From Pseudomonadota bacterium (GTDB lineage: Bacteria > Pseudomonadota > Alphaproteobacteria > Puniceispirillales > Marisalimonadaceae), in the NCBI GenBank assembly GCA_027625145.1, contig JAQBXK010000014.1, positions 1 to 45,165 on the forward strand: a stretch of DNA of 45,165 nt. The letters are read 5' to 3'. The notes below the pieces were generated by a model. The model saw only the letters and a program-made list of their open reading frames with translations. It did not search any database and was not told the origin of the DNA. Shown here piece after piece: positions 45,107-45,165 of this stretch. The translations under genes and the position numbers were made by a program. Positions within the stretch are counted from its first letter, which is position 1; every line of letters starts with the position of its first letter.

Positions 45107-45122
45107 TTATCCATGTGGATAA
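45107..45122 (-). promoter_or_regulatory. DnaA-box-containing palindrome upstream of nrdJ
   Basis: The 16-bp sequence TTATCCATGTGGATAA has 7-bp inverted arms. On the minus strand it contains an exact DnaA box, TTATCCACA (45114-45122); the opposite arm matches 7 of 9. It lies 70-85 bases upstream of the nrdJ ATG, next to a TATAAT-like hexamer on the same strand. Confidence 0.5.
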
Positions 45123-45165
45123 GTTGTTTAAAAATTATAAAAAATATAATATTAATAATTTTAAA

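Noticed and set aside
45038-45165. Cobalamin riboswitch ahead of nrdJ
   Set aside because: The 128 bases available are extremely A/T-rich, and no B12-box-like G/C-rich segment or multi-stem fold was seen.
1-45165. tRNA or rRNA genes, CRISPR arrays, transposases, integrases, prophage genes
   Set aside because: None seen: the intergenic regions are short and A/T-rich with no cloverleaf-like G/C segments or spaced repeats, and all large frames match cellular gene families.

Overview
The window comes from an AT-rich (by eye about 30% G+C), tightly packed bacterial chromosome. Gene content and order point to an alphaproteobacterium, probably one of the streamlined marine lineages. The signs are: a ccm operon divergent from acnA; a Suv3-like helicase followed by an S4 protein, a 7Fe ferredoxin and CarD; xseB-ispA-dxs-tlyA; pdxH/fabI/aroC; clpS-clpA with a penicillin-binding protein and a DUF482 protein; a GAAC-N7-GAAC SOS box of the alphaproteobacterial type; and a B12-dependent ribonucleotide reductase. 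I cannot name genus or species. No rRNA, tRNA, insertion sequence, prophage or CRISPR array was seen, and no gene-free stretch exceeds 300 bases.

Layout. 1-1.7 kb (+): dusA and yciB. 1.7-8.6 kb (-): a complete cytochrome c maturation operon, ccmA-B-C-D-E-F-G-H-I in transcription order, including a 52-codon ccmD. 8.8-11.5 kb (+): aconitase. 11.5-16.1 kb: a metabolic islet with a family III CoA-transferase and a 3-hydroxyisobutyrate-dehydrogenase-like reductase (+), facing an acetolactate-synthase-like ThDP enzyme and an atypical short-chain dehydrogenase (-). 16.2-20.5 kb (+): Suv3-like helicase, S4 protein, ferredoxin and CarD. 20.6-25.6 kb (+): proline iminopeptidase, then xseB, ispA, dxs and tlyA. 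25.6-28.2 kb (-): aroC, fabI and a glycine-zipper envelope protein. 28.3-33.6 kb: pdxH, an MFS transporter (-), an M20 amidohydrolase, a small membrane protein and a SulP transporter. 33.6-35.5 kb: an SOS mutagenesis cassette, umuD-umuC, behind a LexA box. 35.5-45 kb: D,D-carboxypeptidase with SPOR domain (-), clpS-clpA (+), then DUF482 acyltransferase, RidA and class II ribonucleotide reductase (-).

How the genes work together. The ccm genes build the periplasmic apparatus that attaches heme to c-type cytochromes, and aconitase is a TCA-cycle enzyme. Dxs and IspA sit at the entry and the prenyl-elongation step of isoprenoid synthesis. ClpS delivers N-degron substrates to ClpA. UmuD/UmuC form an inducible translesion polymerase. 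NrdJ makes deoxynucleotides in a B12-dependent way.

The chromosome is mostly ordinary core genome. I found no clearly new multi-gene system. The best leads are small: a five-copy TTAACT array phased at 10 bp upstream of carD; two genes (tlyA, sulP) whose Shine-Dalgarno spacing points to AT[A/C] rather than a standard start codon; a short-chain dehydrogenase lacking the Tyr-Lys catalytic pair inside an uncharacterised CoA-transferase/ThDP islet; a DnaA-box palindrome upstream of nrdJ; and convergent gene pairs that overlap or abut with no room for terminators.
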